From Halothece sp964463655 (lineage in GTDB: Bacteria > Cyanobacteriota > Cyanobacteriia > Cyanobacteriales > Rubidibacteraceae): a stretch of 64,000 nt of DNA. Each line of letters opens with the position of its first letter. Position 1 is the first letter of the stretch. The translations under genes and the position numbers were made by a program. The DNA lies in assembly GCA_964463655.1 (NCBI GenBank), contig CAYXDG010000004.1:1-64000 (forward strand). The letters are read 5' to 3'. Under the pieces are notes generated by a model. That model was not told where the DNA came from and did no database searches. It saw only the letters and a program-made list of their open reading frames with translations. Shown in pieces: positions 33,608 through 43,068 of this stretch.

Positions 33608-34420
33608 ATGAAATCTTATCTAGCTGGAGCTATTCAGATGACCAGTCAACCTGACTTGGAAAAAAACTTAGTGGCGGCTGCCGATTTGGTAGAATTAGCG
33701 GTGCGACGTGGAGCTCAGTTGGTTGGTCTGCCTGAAAATTTCTCTTTCTTGGGAGAGGAGACCGAGAAAATCAAACAAGCTGATGCGATCGCCGAGCAAA
33801 CACAAGCCTTTCTCAAAATCATGGCGCAACGTCATCAAATTACCATCATCGGCGGTGGTTTCCCCATTCCTGTGGCTGAGGGAAAAGTCTCTAACACAGC
33901 GCTAATGATTAATCCCAATGGAGAAGAAGTCGCTCGTTACGAAAAAGTTCATCTCTTTGATGTGAATCTTCCCGACGGAAACACCTATCAAGAATCAAAA
34001 ACTGTCCAAGCAGGTGCATCTGTGCCAACATTGTCTGATTCCCCTGATTTGGGCAAAATTGGGCTGTCTGTGTGCTACGATGTGCGTTTCCCCGAATTGT
34101 ACCGTCAACTGTCTAAACAGGGCGCAGAAGTGCTTCTCATCCCTGCTGCATTTACCGCTTACACAGGAAAAGACCATTGGCAAATTTTATTACAAGCCCG
34201 CGCGATCGAGAATACCGCTTATGTCATTGCACCCGCCCAAACTGGAAACCATTATGGACGACGCTACAGTCACGGTCACGCCATGATTGTTGATCCTTGG
34301 GGAATTGTCTTAAGTGATGCTGGAGAAGAGCCAGGAGTCGCGATCACGGAAATCAATCCCTCACGCTTAGCACAAGTCCGCCGTCAGATGCCATCTTTAG
34401 AACATAGTGTGTTTCTTTAA
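33608..34420 (+). CDS. carbon-nitrogen hydrolase, Nit1/Nit2 type (probable deaminated glutathione amidase)
   Basis: A 270-residue nitrilase-fold amidase. The catalytic triad is visible: Glu in GLPENFSFLG (about 43), Lys in YEKVHLFDVNLPDG (about 112) and Cys in LSVCYDVRFPELYR (about 153). The Nit1-type context (DVRFPELYR, ARAIENTAYVIAPAQ) matches enzymes that repair deaminated glutathione or omega-amides. Cytoplasmic, normal length. The specificity is inferred from the branch. The leader is made of dispersed repeats and has only a weak ribosome site. Confidence 0.85.
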   Translation: MKSYLAGAIQMTSQPDLEKNLVAAADLVELAVRRGAQLVGLPENFSFLGEETEKIKQADAIAEQTQAFLKIMAQRHQITIIGGGFPIPVAEGKVSNTALMINPNGEEVARYEKVHLFDVNLPDGNTYQESKTVQAGASVPTLSDSPDLGKIGLSVCYDVRFPELYRQLSKQGAEVLLIPAAFTAYTGKDHWQILLQARAIENTAYVIAPAQTGNHYGRRYSHGHAMIVDPWGIVLSDAGEEPGVAITEINPSRLAQVRRQMPSLEHSVFL

Positions 34421-34487
34421 GCAAGTGACCAGTTAGCAATTTCTAACATAACTAATCAATAAATCATAGTTGGGTGAGGATTGATTA

Positions 34488-34526
34488 GTACAGGTGAGAG
34501 CTTGTCGAAAAGCCGTTCACCTGTAC
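34488..34526. terminator. inverted repeat between convergent genes
   Basis: GTACAGGTGA (34488-34497) and TCACCTGTAC (34517-34526) form a perfect 10-bp stem with a 19-nt loop, followed by a second small hairpin CACCA...TGGTG (34526-34540). It lies between the convergent Nit and YlqD-like genes. There is no T tract, so it may be a dispersed repeat or a factor-independent stop of low strength. Confidence 0.5.
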
Positions 34527-34565
34527 ACCAGCGACTGGTGAAGGAATTATTAATTATTAATTGAT

Positions 34566-35036
34566 CTACACTTCTCCGCGAATTTCTTGGATCACGCCAT
34601 CTTTAATCACCACTTCGACATTCATCTTCCGCACCAGATTATCCCCCACTTGTACGCGGACAAAACTATCCATTTGTCCTTGATTCACTTCTTGTCCTTC
34701 TTCTAATAACTGTACCTGTTGTAGTTGTTGCAGTGCTTGATTTTTTTGTTCAGTGAGTTTGCTTTTTTGTTGGTTGACCTGATTTTGAATGCTTCTGAGT
34801 TGTTGTTGTACTTGTGGATCGCTAGGATTGCTTCCTTGTTGGGTCACCTGTGCGATCGCGTTTTGTCCTTGGGTTTCTAACTGTTGTAACTGTCCATCCT
34901 GTTGATTAATCTGGGATTGTAACTGTTGTTGGACTTCTTCTTTCCAACGTTGCGTAACAATTACTTTTAAGTTAATCGGACGCTTAATTAATAAATTCTG
35001 ATTACCTTCGCTCATTTTCTCTTCTAAGTTAACCAT
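34566..35036 (-). CDS. YlqD-like coiled-coil protein
   Basis: A 156-residue protein. Short strands at both ends (LLIKRPINLKVIVTQRWKEE and RVQVGDNLVRKMNVEVVIKDGVIQEIRG) flank a Gln-rich helical middle (about 35-115) with heptad character. This arrangement corresponds to the YlqD family of unknown function. GGAG lies 6 nt before the ATG. The acyl-activating gene upstream on the same strand is 146 bp away, with repeats between them. Confidence 0.75.
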   Translation of the reverse strand: MVNLEEKMSEGNQNLLIKRPINLKVIVTQRWKEEVQQQLQSQINQQDGQLQQLETQGQNAIAQVTQQGSNPSDPQVQQQLRSIQNQVNQQKSKLTEQKNQALQQLQQVQLLEEGQEVNQGQMDSFVRVQVGDNLVRKMNVEVVIKDGVIQEIRGEV

Positions 35037-35182
35037 GACACACTCCAGACACGAATAAGATTGAGATTTCTACTAACACGAACGGTTGTTCGCTTTTGTC
35101 CCCTAAAAGCTAGGTGAGATCAAACCTCTCTTCGCTCCCTGATTAAGGAGGGTTGGGGGGTCGATCGATTGGCAAAATAACT

Positions 35183-37093
35183 TTAGCCTTTAACAAACAT
35201 CCCACTAATGATATCTTGATACCGTTCAGTAACAACAGGGCGCTTGATTTTTAAAGTTTGGGTCATTGTCCCATTTTCGGCGGAAAAAGGCTCTAAAATC
35301 AGCTTAAACACCCCAATGCGATCGTCTGGACGATAGCCTGGGCGATTTTTCACCTCACGGTTTAATTCTTCCCGAAATAGCTGCTGGACTTTAGCATTCT
35401 CTAAAGTTTTTTCTAGCTCCTCTGGCGAAAAGTCCATGTTAAGTTCATTCTCCTTGGACCAATTTTGTAAAATGTCCATATTAGGCACAATTAACGCCCC
35501 TAAACAGCGTTGGTCTTGTCCGACGACCATAATCTGATCAATGTAGGGACTGCGTAAACAGGCGTTTTCCAAAGGCTGTGGCTCGATATTTTCCCCATTA
35601 GAGAGGACGATCGTATCTTTGGCCCGTCCTGTTAGCACTAAGTCTCCTGTAGAAGTAATCCAACCTAAATCCCCTGTATTAAACCATCCTTCACTATCAA
35701 TGGCTTTCTCAGTGGCTTCTGGTTTTTTATAATAGCCTTGCATCACCTGTGTTCCCCGAATTAAAACTAATCCTTGTTTGCCATCGGGAAGGGTTTCTTG
35801 GGTTTCAGGGTCAACAATTTTCGTTTCGGTTTCAGGAATTGCTTGTCCAGATGAACCGCGCAGATTATGATACAAACGACGAGCATGGGTAACAGGAGAA
35901 GTTTCTGTTAAACCATATCCAACTAACAAAGGAATGCCAATTACTTCATAAAAATCATCAATATGTTTGGCTAATGCACCCCCACCGCTAATGACTGCTT
36001 TTAAGTTGCCACCTGTGGCTTCACGAATGGTTTGATAAACGACTTTATCGCCTAAATTATGCAACGGTGCTAAGAGTGTTTTTTGCACAGAAGCGGTTAC
36101 TTTTTGGAGGAAAGAAGGATTGAGATTTTCTAAACATAACCCTTCACTAATCCGTTTACTGTGAAGATAGCGATCGGACAAATTTAGAAACAAATTGACC
36201 AGTTTTTTCTGAGTTCCCGTTTGTTGGTCTAAAGTCTTTTGAATGCCATCATAGACCGATTCCCACAAGCGAGGAACACCGACCATATAATTTGGCTTTT
36301 GCTCTTTTAAATCCTTCTTAAATGAGCGTAAATTCGTATAAATTAAATGGCAACCTCTAGAGAGGAGAAAATATTCTGCAGCCCGTTCATAAGCGTGCCA
36401 ACTGGGAAGAATACTCAACACGCGATCGCCTGCTTGGGGCTGAATGACATCCCCTAAAGCGCGGACTTGATGCAGAAAATTGCCATGAGATAACATGGCC
36501 CCTTTGGGTTTTCCTGTTGTTCCTGATGTATAAATTAACGTTGCTAAATCCTCTTTTTTTCTAGAAACTGGCGTTAATTGATTCTGGCTACCAAAATCCA
36601 TAATTTGACTAAACGTAAAACAGTTAATCCCTGAAACTTCTACGGTTTCATTTGATAAGAGGACAATGAATTTGATGGAAAATTCAGACAGTTTATATAC
36701 TAGCTTATCTAGGGTTTTCTTATCTTCAACAATTAAGGCAATACTATCACTATCTGCGAGAATATAAAGCAATTCTGCTGCATCTGCTTGGGCTGATCTG
36801 ACTACGTTAACTGCTCCTGTTGTCATGATTCCTTGATCTGAGATAAACCAGCGCGGACTATTATCAGCAAATAGCGCGATTTTTGCATCTGGTTTGAGAC
36901 CTTGGGTTTGTAATCCCGCAGCAAATTGTTTTATTTGTTCGTTTAATTCTTGATAAGTAATCTGGACAATGGGCTTCTGATGGGGGTCTTCTAGGGCGAT
37001 AATTTTTCCAGAATAAGGAGCAACCTGCGACCAGATTTCAGGTAAAGACTGTGCTGTTGAATAATCAACGAGGGTATTGGTTTGCTTAAACAT
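35183..37093 (-). CDS. long-chain acyl-ACP/acyl-CoA synthetase (AMP-binding)
   Basis: A 636-residue ANL-superfamily enzyme. The P-loop-like motif TLIYTSGTTGKPKGAMLSHG lies near residue 190, the AMP motif GYGLTETSP near 395, GWFNTGDLGWI near 475 and the hinge LTGRAKDTIVLSNGENIEP near 490. In cyanobacteria the single enzyme of this size (Aas) activates free fatty acids to acyl-ACP for recycling, so acyl-ACP synthetase is the likely role. Its ATG is preceded at 7 bp by GTTATTT heptamers (AAATAAC in the sense direction) rather than a Shine-Dalgarno. Confidence 0.9.
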   Translation of the reverse strand: MFKQTNTLVDYSTAQSLPEIWSQVAPYSGKIIALEDPHQKPIVQITYQELNEQIKQFAAGLQTQGLKPDAKIALFADNSPRWFISDQGIMTTGAVNVVRSAQADAAELLYILADSDSIALIVEDKKTLDKLVYKLSEFSIKFIVLLSNETVEVSGINCFTFSQIMDFGSQNQLTPVSRKKEDLATLIYTSGTTGKPKGAMLSHGNFLHQVRALGDVIQPQAGDRVLSILPSWHAYERAAEYFLLSRGCHLIYTNLRSFKKDLKEQKPNYMVGVPRLWESVYDGIQKTLDQQTGTQKKLVNLFLNLSDRYLHSKRISEGLCLENLNPSFLQKVTASVQKTLLAPLHNLGDKVVYQTIREATGGNLKAVISGGGALAKHIDDFYEVIGIPLLVGYGLTETSPVTHARRLYHNLRGSSGQAIPETETKIVDPETQETLPDGKQGLVLIRGTQVMQGYYKKPEATEKAIDSEGWFNTGDLGWITSTGDLVLTGRAKDTIVLSNGENIEPQPLENACLRSPYIDQIMVVGQDQRCLGALIVPNMDILQNWSKENELNMDFSPEELEKTLENAKVQQLFREELNREVKNRPGYRPDDRIGVFKLILEPFSAENGTMTQTLKIKRPVVTERYQDIISGMFVKG

Positions 37094-37099
37094 AAAAGG

Positions 37100-37113
37100 G
37101 TTATTTGTTATTT
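37100..37113 (-). repeat. AAATAAC heptamers before the acyl-activating gene
   Basis: Two perfect heptamers (GTTATTT twice on the plus strand) and a degenerate third lie 7 bp upstream of the ATG at 37093, in the same sense relative to the gene as the arrays at 9578 and 46924. Confidence 0.7.
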
Positions 37114-37318
37114 GCTTCTTATTTTATAGGATCAATCCCTCTTCCAAGTAGAAGATAATTGTTAGTCCCCTCAACCCCCCAAGTGTGGGGGGCTTCACCG
37201 AAGCCCACTTTTTACAGAAGATATAAGACTGCTATATGATAAAAACAGATTACGTAGCAAAACTAACGGCTTCAGTAATTTAAGATGACTATAGTTTGAT
37301 ATTTTGGGGGTGCTAACA

Positions 37319-37834
37319 ATGACGGTCATTACTTGGTTACAAGGAGGAAGCGATCCCAATAATGGGAGCAATTTTGAGACAATTTGCCAGTGGTGGGCAA
37401 ACTTAGGAGGAAAAGAAGTGGTCATAGCCCAGCGCCTGATCCCTGATCATGGAGATGTTTCACAGATTGACTGGGAACGTCAAAAGTATGATGATCAGGT
37501 TGTACTGTTCAATCCTGAAATTAGAGGAATCACCTTGTATTGGCGACAATCTTTATCAGAAGATGAACGCAATTTTACACCCTATAAACTAGAGTTAAAT
37601 ACTATTCAAGAGAAACTATACATTTATCCCCAATCTCAGCGTCAAGTGGTGATACAAGTGGGAGTCCCTGGGATTAAATATACAACCCTTTCCCTAACAG
37701 ACCCAGAGTTGTTGGTAACAGGGTCTGGCGAGGAAAAAGTGTTATTGCTGCGCGATCGCGATCGTCAGATTGCAGTACAATTAGCCCTCACGCCCAATAC
37801 CTTGGAAACCCTCAAAGGACTCATCACTTCTTAA
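37319..37834 (+). CDS. hypothetical protein, unknown function
   Basis: A 171-residue protein, beta-rich, beginning MTVITWLQGGSDPNNGSNFE. The ATG at 37319 is preferred because GGGGG (37306-37310) sits 8 nt upstream; a TTG five codons earlier would place that purine run inside the gene. It contains ITLYWRQSLSEDERNFTPYKLEL and VIQVGVPGIKYTTLSLTDPELLV. No signal peptide or motif of known families. It precedes frmA by 30 bp on the same strand and could share its transcript. Confidence 0.55.
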   Translation: MTVITWLQGGSDPNNGSNFETICQWWANLGGKEVVIAQRLIPDHGDVSQIDWERQKYDDQVVLFNPEIRGITLYWRQSLSEDERNFTPYKLELNTIQEKLYIYPQSQRQVVIQVGVPGIKYTTLSLTDPELLVTGSGEEKVLLLRDRDRQIAVQLALTPNTLETLKGLITS

Positions 37835-37864
37835 AATAAACACAGTGAGACACTGGAAATAGCA

Positions 37865-38974
37865 ATGGACGTAAAAGCAGCGATCGCATTTGTCGCTAAT
37901 CAACCTTTACAATTAGAAACCGTACAACTTGATCCTCCCCAAGCAGGGGAAGTTTTAATCGAAATTAAAGCCACAGGGGTTTGTCATACCGACGCTTATA
38001 CCCTCTCTGGAAAAGACCCTGAAGGCCTTTTTCCGAGCATTCTCGGCCATGAAGGCGCTGGGGTAGTGGTAGAAGTGGGAGAAGGGGTGAAAAGCCTCAA
38101 AGCAGGAGATCATGTCATCCCTCTTTATACTCCAGAATGTCGCGAATGTCAGTTCTGTCTCTCCCAAAAAACTAATCTCTGTCAAGCGATTCGATCGACC
38201 CAAGGAAAAGGCGTGATGCCCGATGGCACCAGTCGATTTTCTTTTAACGGAGAAAAACTCTATCATTTCATGGGGACTTCTACCTTTGCCAATTATACTG
38301 TTTTACCCGAAATTGCTGTGGCAAAAATTCGAGAAGATGCGCCATTTGATAAAGTTTGTTATATCGGTTGTGGCGTAACCACTGGCATTGGTGCGGTTTT
38401 ATTTACCGCTAAAGTAGAAGCAGGGGCCAATGTTGTTGTTTTTGGCTTAGGTGGAATTGGTTTAAACGTCATTCAAGGGGCAAAAATGGTCGGAGCCGAT
38501 CAAATTATTGGCGTTGATATTAACCCAAAAAAACGCGCGATCGCAGAACAATTTGGCATGACTCATTTTGTGAATCCCCGCGATTTAGATGGTGATTTAG
38601 TCAGTCATTTAGTAGAATTAACCGACGGCGGTGCTGACTTTAGTTTTGAATGTATTGGCAATGTCAATGTCATGCGACAAGCCCTAGAATGTTGTCATAA
38701 AGGTTGGGGCATTTGTACAATTATTGGCGTGGCAGGTGCAGGCGAAGAAATCTCAACTCGTCCCTTTCAATTAGTAACAGGTCGGGTCTGGAAAGGAAGC
38801 GCTTTTGGCGGTGCGAGAGGACGCACTGATGTTCCTAAAATTGTGGATTGGTATATGGAAGGAAAAATCAATATTGATGATTTAATTACCCAAACTCTTC
38901 CCATTACAGAAATCAACAAAGCCTTTGATTTAATGCACGAAGGAAACTCGATTCGCACTGTCTTAACTTATTAA
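37865..38974 (+). CDS. frmA: S-(hydroxymethyl)glutathione dehydrogenase / class III alcohol dehydrogenase
   Basis: A 369-residue class III ADH. Catalytic zinc: GVCHTDAYTLSG and GHEGAGVVVEVG; structural zinc: CRECQFCLSQKTNLC; NAD fold: GLGGIGLNVIQGAKMVGA with GVDINPKK; class III signature TFANYTVLPEIAVAKI. It oxidises S-hydroxymethylglutathione, formed from formaldehyde and glutathione, to S-formylglutathione. Normal length. First enzyme of a three-gene run with a methyltransferase and FghA. Confidence 0.96.
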   Translation: MDVKAAIAFVANQPLQLETVQLDPPQAGEVLIEIKATGVCHTDAYTLSGKDPEGLFPSILGHEGAGVVVEVGEGVKSLKAGDHVIPLYTPECRECQFCLSQKTNLCQAIRSTQGKGVMPDGTSRFSFNGEKLYHFMGTSTFANYTVLPEIAVAKIREDAPFDKVCYIGCGVTTGIGAVLFTAKVEAGANVVVFGLGGIGLNVIQGAKMVGADQIIGVDINPKKRAIAEQFGMTHFVNPRDLDGDLVSHLVELTDGGADFSFECIGNVNVMRQALECCHKGWGICTIIGVAGAGEEISTRPFQLVTGRVWKGSAFGGARGRTDVPKIVDWYMEGKINIDDLITQTLPITEINKAFDLMHEGNSIRTVLTY

Positions 38975-39035
38975 CAGTAGGGTTTGCCTGACTACAGAAA
39001 TAAATTTTATCAACTTCCATTAATGATTTTATAAC

Positions 39036-39656
39036 ATGAATTTCAAAGATGATCCTGTTCAACAACAATATGCTAAACTGGCTTTAATTTATGATCAAAA
39101 ATGGTCATATTATAATCAACAGACAGTCAAAGCTGTGATCGATCGCCTAACAATTAATCCCCAAGATAAGATTTTAGACTTAGGTTGTGGCACAGGAAAC
39201 CTCCTCAAAGAATTAGTCAAAATTATCCCAGAAGAAAACTTATTTGGCGTTGATTGTTGTCCAGAAATGTTAGACATTGCTCAGAAAAAACTGCCCAAGA
39301 CAGTTCATTTATCCCTCAACCATGCTCAGACCTTAAACTTCCCAGCTAACAGCTTTGAACAGATCATTTCTACCAGTAACTTTCACTATTTTACTGAACC
39401 CTCCCCAGTCATTCAAGAAGCCAAACGAGTGCTAAAACCCAATGGCTATTTTATCATTACTGATTGGTGTCGAGACTTTCTCACTTGCAAACTTCTAGAT
39501 ATGTTTTTACAGTCGTTTGATTCTGCTCACTTTTTTACTTATAATAGTCAAGAGCTTAAAACAATCGTTAAACAAGAAAACTTTCAAGAGATTAAAGTGG
39601 AGACATACAAACTTAATTGGTTTTGGGGCATGATGACCTTAACAGCAGTCAAATAA
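39036..39656 (+). CDS. class I SAM-dependent methyltransferase
   Basis: A 206-residue methyltransferase. Motif I is ILDLGCGTGNLLKEL (about 47), followed by NLFGVDCCPEMLDIAQKKL, and a post-motif region FEQIISTSNFHYF and AKRVLKPNGYFIITDW. It is of the UbiE/COQ5-like small type. The acceptor cannot be read from sequence. It sits between frmA (61 bp) and fghA (35 bp), suggesting a link to one-carbon or glutathione chemistry, but coincidence is possible. The codon usage is more AT-rich than that of frmA. Confidence 0.8.
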   Translation: MNFKDDPVQQQYAKLALIYDQKWSYYNQQTVKAVIDRLTINPQDKILDLGCGTGNLLKELVKIIPEENLFGVDCCPEMLDIAQKKLPKTVHLSLNHAQTLNFPANSFEQIISTSNFHYFTEPSPVIQEAKRVLKPNGYFIITDWCRDFLTCKLLDMFLQSFDSAHFFTYNSQELKTIVKQENFQEIKVETYKLNWFWGMMTLTAVK

Positions 39657-39691
39657 TGACTAACCATGAATCATTTCTAGAATAACTTCTT

Positions 39692-40564
39692 ATGTCAGAA
39701 TTAACGCTAAACGCTCAACATCGCAGCTTCGGAGGAAGCATTAATTATTATCAGCATTTCTCACAAGTTTGCAACGCACCAATGCGGTTTTCTCTCTTTC
39801 TTCCTCCGCAAGCAGCAACCTCTCCAGTGCCTATCTTATACTTTCTCTCTGGCTTGACTTGTACTGAAGAAAACTTTACCATTAAGTCTGGAGTCCAACG
39901 AGATGCAGCAGAGTTAGGTCTCGCCATTGTTGCACCCGATACCAGTCCTCGCCATACAGGAATTATTGGGGAAGACACAGACTATGATTTGGGAACAGGT
40001 GCAGGGTTTTATGTGGATGCAACACAATCTCCTTGGAAGAATCATTATCAAATGTATAGTTATGTTGTCCAAGAATTACCTCGTTTCCTTGAGCGTCAGT
40101 TTCCAATTATTCCTGAAAAACGGGGCATTTTCGGTCATTCAATGGGAGGACATGGGGCGCTGATCTGTGCCTTACGTAATCCAGATTACTATCTTTCTGT
40201 GTCTGCATTTGCCCCAATCGCTGCCTTGAAACAATGTGCATGGGGAAAAAAAGCCCTGAGTGAGTATTTAGGGGACGATGAAACCCTCTGGAATGAGTAC
40301 GATGCAACAGAATTAGTTAAACAAAAAACTTGGCTCAATAAACCTATTTTAATCGATCAGGGAACAAAAGATAATTTTTTAATTCAACAACAATTATTAC
40401 CCGATCGATTTACTGAAGCCTGTGAAAGTGTGGGACAATCTTTGAACTTGCGCTATCAGGAAGGCTATGATCATAGCTACTTTTTCATAGCTAGCTTTAT
40501 GAGAGATCATTTAGAGTATCATGCTCAGTTTTTGTGCAGTTATAGCGCTACAAAATCAGGTTAG
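39692..40564 (+). CDS. fghA: S-formylglutathione hydrolase
   Basis: A 290-residue esterase-D family enzyme. FLSGLTCTEENFTIKSG near residue 50 is the family signature, the nucleophile Ser lies in GHSMGGHGAL (about 150), and GYDHSYFFI supplies the catalytic His near 265. It hydrolyses S-formylglutathione to formate and glutathione, completing the pathway begun by frmA. Length slightly above 280, with an extended C-terminus. Last gene of the run. Confidence 0.95.
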   Translation: MSELTLNAQHRSFGGSINYYQHFSQVCNAPMRFSLFLPPQAATSPVPILYFLSGLTCTEENFTIKSGVQRDAAELGLAIVAPDTSPRHTGIIGEDTDYDLGTGAGFYVDATQSPWKNHYQMYSYVVQELPRFLERQFPIIPEKRGIFGHSMGGHGALICALRNPDYYLSVSAFAPIAALKQCAWGKKALSEYLGDDETLWNEYDATELVKQKTWLNKPILIDQGTKDNFLIQQQLLPDRFTEACESVGQSLNLRYQEGYDHSYFFIASFMRDHLEYHAQFLCSYSATKSG

Positions 40565-40720
40565 GACGTTCTTAAAAAAGACTAGCGACCGAGACAGTCG
40601 CACTCCCACCATTCGGGAAATGTCCTATTGATGGGAATTAGAAGTGATTGATGGAGGACAATGCAAACCCTACGTTTCTTCTCAGGAGATGAAATCAAGA
40701 GATCAAGATTGTGTCAACAA

Positions 40721-40978
40721 CTATTTTTCCAATCGAGTAACATACCATTGCAGATATTGTCCTTCTCCCACATCAAATTCGCAACTGGTTTCCATGAGAT
40801 ATTTTGCTTGTTCTTCTACCGTGTCAAACTTTTTTAAATCTCTTGGTAGTTCATCGGGATAAGTTTTTATGATTCCCTTAAGTTTTTCAAATAATTCTTC
40901 GGGACTCATAATTTCTTCAGGTTGATTGGTTTCGAGAACAACATAAGCGTCCTCTTGATACATAATTGAATCAGGCAT
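40721..40978 (-). CDS. CRR7-like small protein (chlororespiratory reduction 7)
   Basis: An 85-residue protein: MYQEDAYVVLETNQPEEIMSPEELFEKLK at the start, ELPRDLKKFDTVEEQAKYLMETSCEFDVG and the ending GQYLQWYVTRLEK. The pattern corresponds to the plastid CRR7 family, required for NDH-1 accumulation in plants; the cyanobacterial role is inferred. It has no membrane helix. Stands alone, facing the fghA gene convergently and aspA divergently. Confidence 0.75.
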   Translation of the reverse strand: MPDSIMYQEDAYVVLETNQPEEIMSPEELFEKLKGIIKTYPDELPRDLKKFDTVEEQAKYLMETSCEFDVGEGQYLQWYVTRLEK

Positions 40979-41043
40979 AGTACAATGGGCGATGAATAAT
41001 TAACAATGAAGAATTAATAATTAGTTCACTGGTTACTGATCAG

Positions 41044-42462
41044 ATGACTGCCTCTAGCTTAACAACTTTGTTTAATCAAATGCGAATAGAAAAAGATTCA
41101 ATGGGAGAACGTGAACTCCCAAATGACGTTTATTATGGGATTCAAACTCTAAGAGCGATCGAGAATTTTCCCATTAGCGGGATTAAACCATTACCAGCTT
41201 ATATTGATGCTTGTATTTTAATCAAAAAAGCAACCGCGATCGCCAATGGTCAACTAAATTGTATTCCTGAAGATGTCAGCAGCGCCATTGTCCAAGCAGC
41301 GGATGAAATTTTAAGAGGACAACTGCGCGATCAATTCGTCGTCGATATCTATCAAGCAGGTGCCGGGACATCTCATCACATGAATATTAATGAAGTCCTA
41401 GCAAATCGGGCTTTAGAAATCTTAGGGGATGAAAAAGGAAACTATCAACGAGTCAATCCCAATGATCAGGTTAACTATGGACAATCAACCAATGATGTGA
41501 TTCCCACCGCGATTCGCATTGGGGGATTACTCGCCCTTGAACACAGCTTATACCCAGCACTCAAGGAAGCCATTACCACCTTAGACCAAAAAGCTCATGA
41601 ATTCCAAGATATCGTCAAATCTGGGCGCACTCACCTCCAAGATGCAGTTCCAGTTCGTTTAGGGGAAACCTTCCGCGCTTGGGCGCAAATTTTCCGCGAT
41701 CATCATACTCGCATCAGCACCGCAGCGCAAGATTTACGACAGTTGGGAATTGGCGGCAGTGCAACAGGGACAGGTTTAAATACTCATCCCCAATACCGTC
41801 AAACAGTGGTAAGTCTTCTCAGTGATTTTCTCAGTGTTCCTCTCAGCAGCGCCCCACATCTCATGGCTGCAATGCAGAGTATGTCTCCGTTTGTGAATGT
41901 TTCAGGAACTCTCCGTAATCTAGCCCAAGACTGTGTTAAGATTTCCCATGACTTGCGCCTCCTCGATTCAGGACCAAAAACAGGACTGCGGGAAATTGAA
42001 CTTCCTCCTGTCCAACCGGGGTCTTCAATTATGCCAGGTAAGTATAATCCCGTAATTGCCGAAATGACTTCAATGGTATCATTTCAAGTAATGGGATATG
42101 ATCAGGCGATCGCCCTTGCCGCCCAAGCAGGTCAGCTAGAATTAAATGTCATGATGCCCCTGATTGCTTATAATCTGATTCACAGCATTGAAATTTTAGG
42201 CAACACAGTGCAAGTTTTCTCAGAACGCTGTCTTAAGGATATTAAAGCCAACGGCGATCGCTGCCAGCATTATGCAGAATCGAGTCTTGCTCTGATTACA
42301 GCTTTAAACCCTCATCTTGGATATCTTAACGCAGCGGCGATCGCTCAAGAATCTCTAGAAACAGGCAAATCTTTGCGAGAATTAGTCTTAGAAAAAGAAC
42401 TAATGAGCGAACCCACCCTTACAGAAATTTTAAACTTAGCCAAGATGAGTCAATTACGTTAA
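41044..42462 (+). CDS. aspA: aspartate ammonia-lyase
   Basis: A 472-residue fumarase/aspartase superfamily enzyme. ELPNDVYYGIQTLRAIENFPISG near the N-terminus is the aspartase-type opening (fumarase has a different one). GTSHHMNINEVLANRA, QSTNDVIPTAIRI and the signature GSSIMPGKYNPVIAEM near 320 are present, with Tyr where most relatives have Val. It interconverts aspartate with fumarate and ammonia. Length normal. The ATG is preceded by repeat-like TTACTGATCAG without a Shine-Dalgarno. A 100-residue gene follows at 18 bp. Confidence 0.92.
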   Translation: MTASSLTTLFNQMRIEKDSMGERELPNDVYYGIQTLRAIENFPISGIKPLPAYIDACILIKKATAIANGQLNCIPEDVSSAIVQAADEILRGQLRDQFVVDIYQAGAGTSHHMNINEVLANRALEILGDEKGNYQRVNPNDQVNYGQSTNDVIPTAIRIGGLLALEHSLYPALKEAITTLDQKAHEFQDIVKSGRTHLQDAVPVRLGETFRAWAQIFRDHHTRISTAAQDLRQLGIGGSATGTGLNTHPQYRQTVVSLLSDFLSVPLSSAPHLMAAMQSMSPFVNVSGTLRNLAQDCVKISHDLRLLDSGPKTGLREIELPPVQPGSSIMPGKYNPVIAEMTSMVSFQVMGYDQAIALAAQAGQLELNVMMPLIAYNLIHSIEILGNTVQVFSERCLKDIKANGDRCQHYAESSLALITALNPHLGYLNAAAIAQESLETGKSLRELVLEKELMSEPTLTEILNLAKMSQLR

Positions 42463-42480
42463 GATTTTGAGGACCCAGCA

Positions 42481-42783
42481 ATGCCACAACAAACCTATTC
42501 TCTCCAACTAACCTTTCAATACAGCAATGGCACGAAAGAATCTTTTTTAGTCGTGATCTCTGCTGAATCAACCAATCCCTATCCAGAATTACGTCAAGCA
42601 GTGAAAGAACGAACCAGTCAGCCTTGGTGTTCTCTCCAGACAGCAGACGAAACCATTTATATCAATATGGCAAATGTTGATAGCATTTGTGTTAAACCAA
42701 CCATCGGGGAAGATGAAGAAGACATTGGCTTCTCTGAATGTGAACGAGTCACAGCACTCAATCGCGCTGGTCGAGTCTTGTAA
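42481..42783 (+). CDS. hypothetical protein downstream of aspA
   Basis: A 100-residue soluble protein, largely beta-structured (TYSLQLTFQYSNGTKESFLVVIS, then TIYINMANVDSICVKP) with an acidic stretch (GEDEEDIG). The spacing of 18 bp from aspA suggests one operon. GAGGACCC, 5-10 bp before the ATG, is a ribosome site. No family recognised. Confidence 0.6.
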   Translation: MPQQTYSLQLTFQYSNGTKESFLVVISAESTNPYPELRQAVKERTSQPWCSLQTADETIYINMANVDSICVKPTIGEDEEDIGFSECERVTALNRAGRVL

Positions 42784-42818
42784 GAGCGCTTAAATTGCTG
42801 ACTCGGCTTATATATAGC

Positions 42819-42867
42819 CCTCACCCCTCCCTCTCCCAAATCTGGTAGGGGTGAGGCTGTTTTTTTT
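42819..42867 (+). terminator. terminator or repeat hairpin after the aspA operon
   Basis: CCTCACCCCT (42819-42828) pairs with AGGGGTGAGG (42847-42856), a 10-bp perfect stem, and CTG plus eight T follows. The sequence also belongs to a type of C/G-rich dispersed repeat, but the T tract makes a terminator likely. Confidence 0.75.
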
Positions 42868-43068
42868 CTGGGTAAATAAAAAAAGTATTGATCTAAATTG
42901 CAAACAAAAAATGATTCTAGTATAAAGAATACTCTTGTCTTCGTCATCAAAAGTGTTATACTTACAAAAAATCACTGATAATAGTCGGATTGTTACCGAA
43001 ATTATTCTGTGATTAAAATCACTTCTTAAAAGAGAATTCTAGACTTGAAGGATATTAGGTAGAAGGAC

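Noticed and set aside
40565..40720. Possible gene or IS remnant after fghA
   Set aside because: Plus-strand frames give scattered residues with stops and no recognisable motif.
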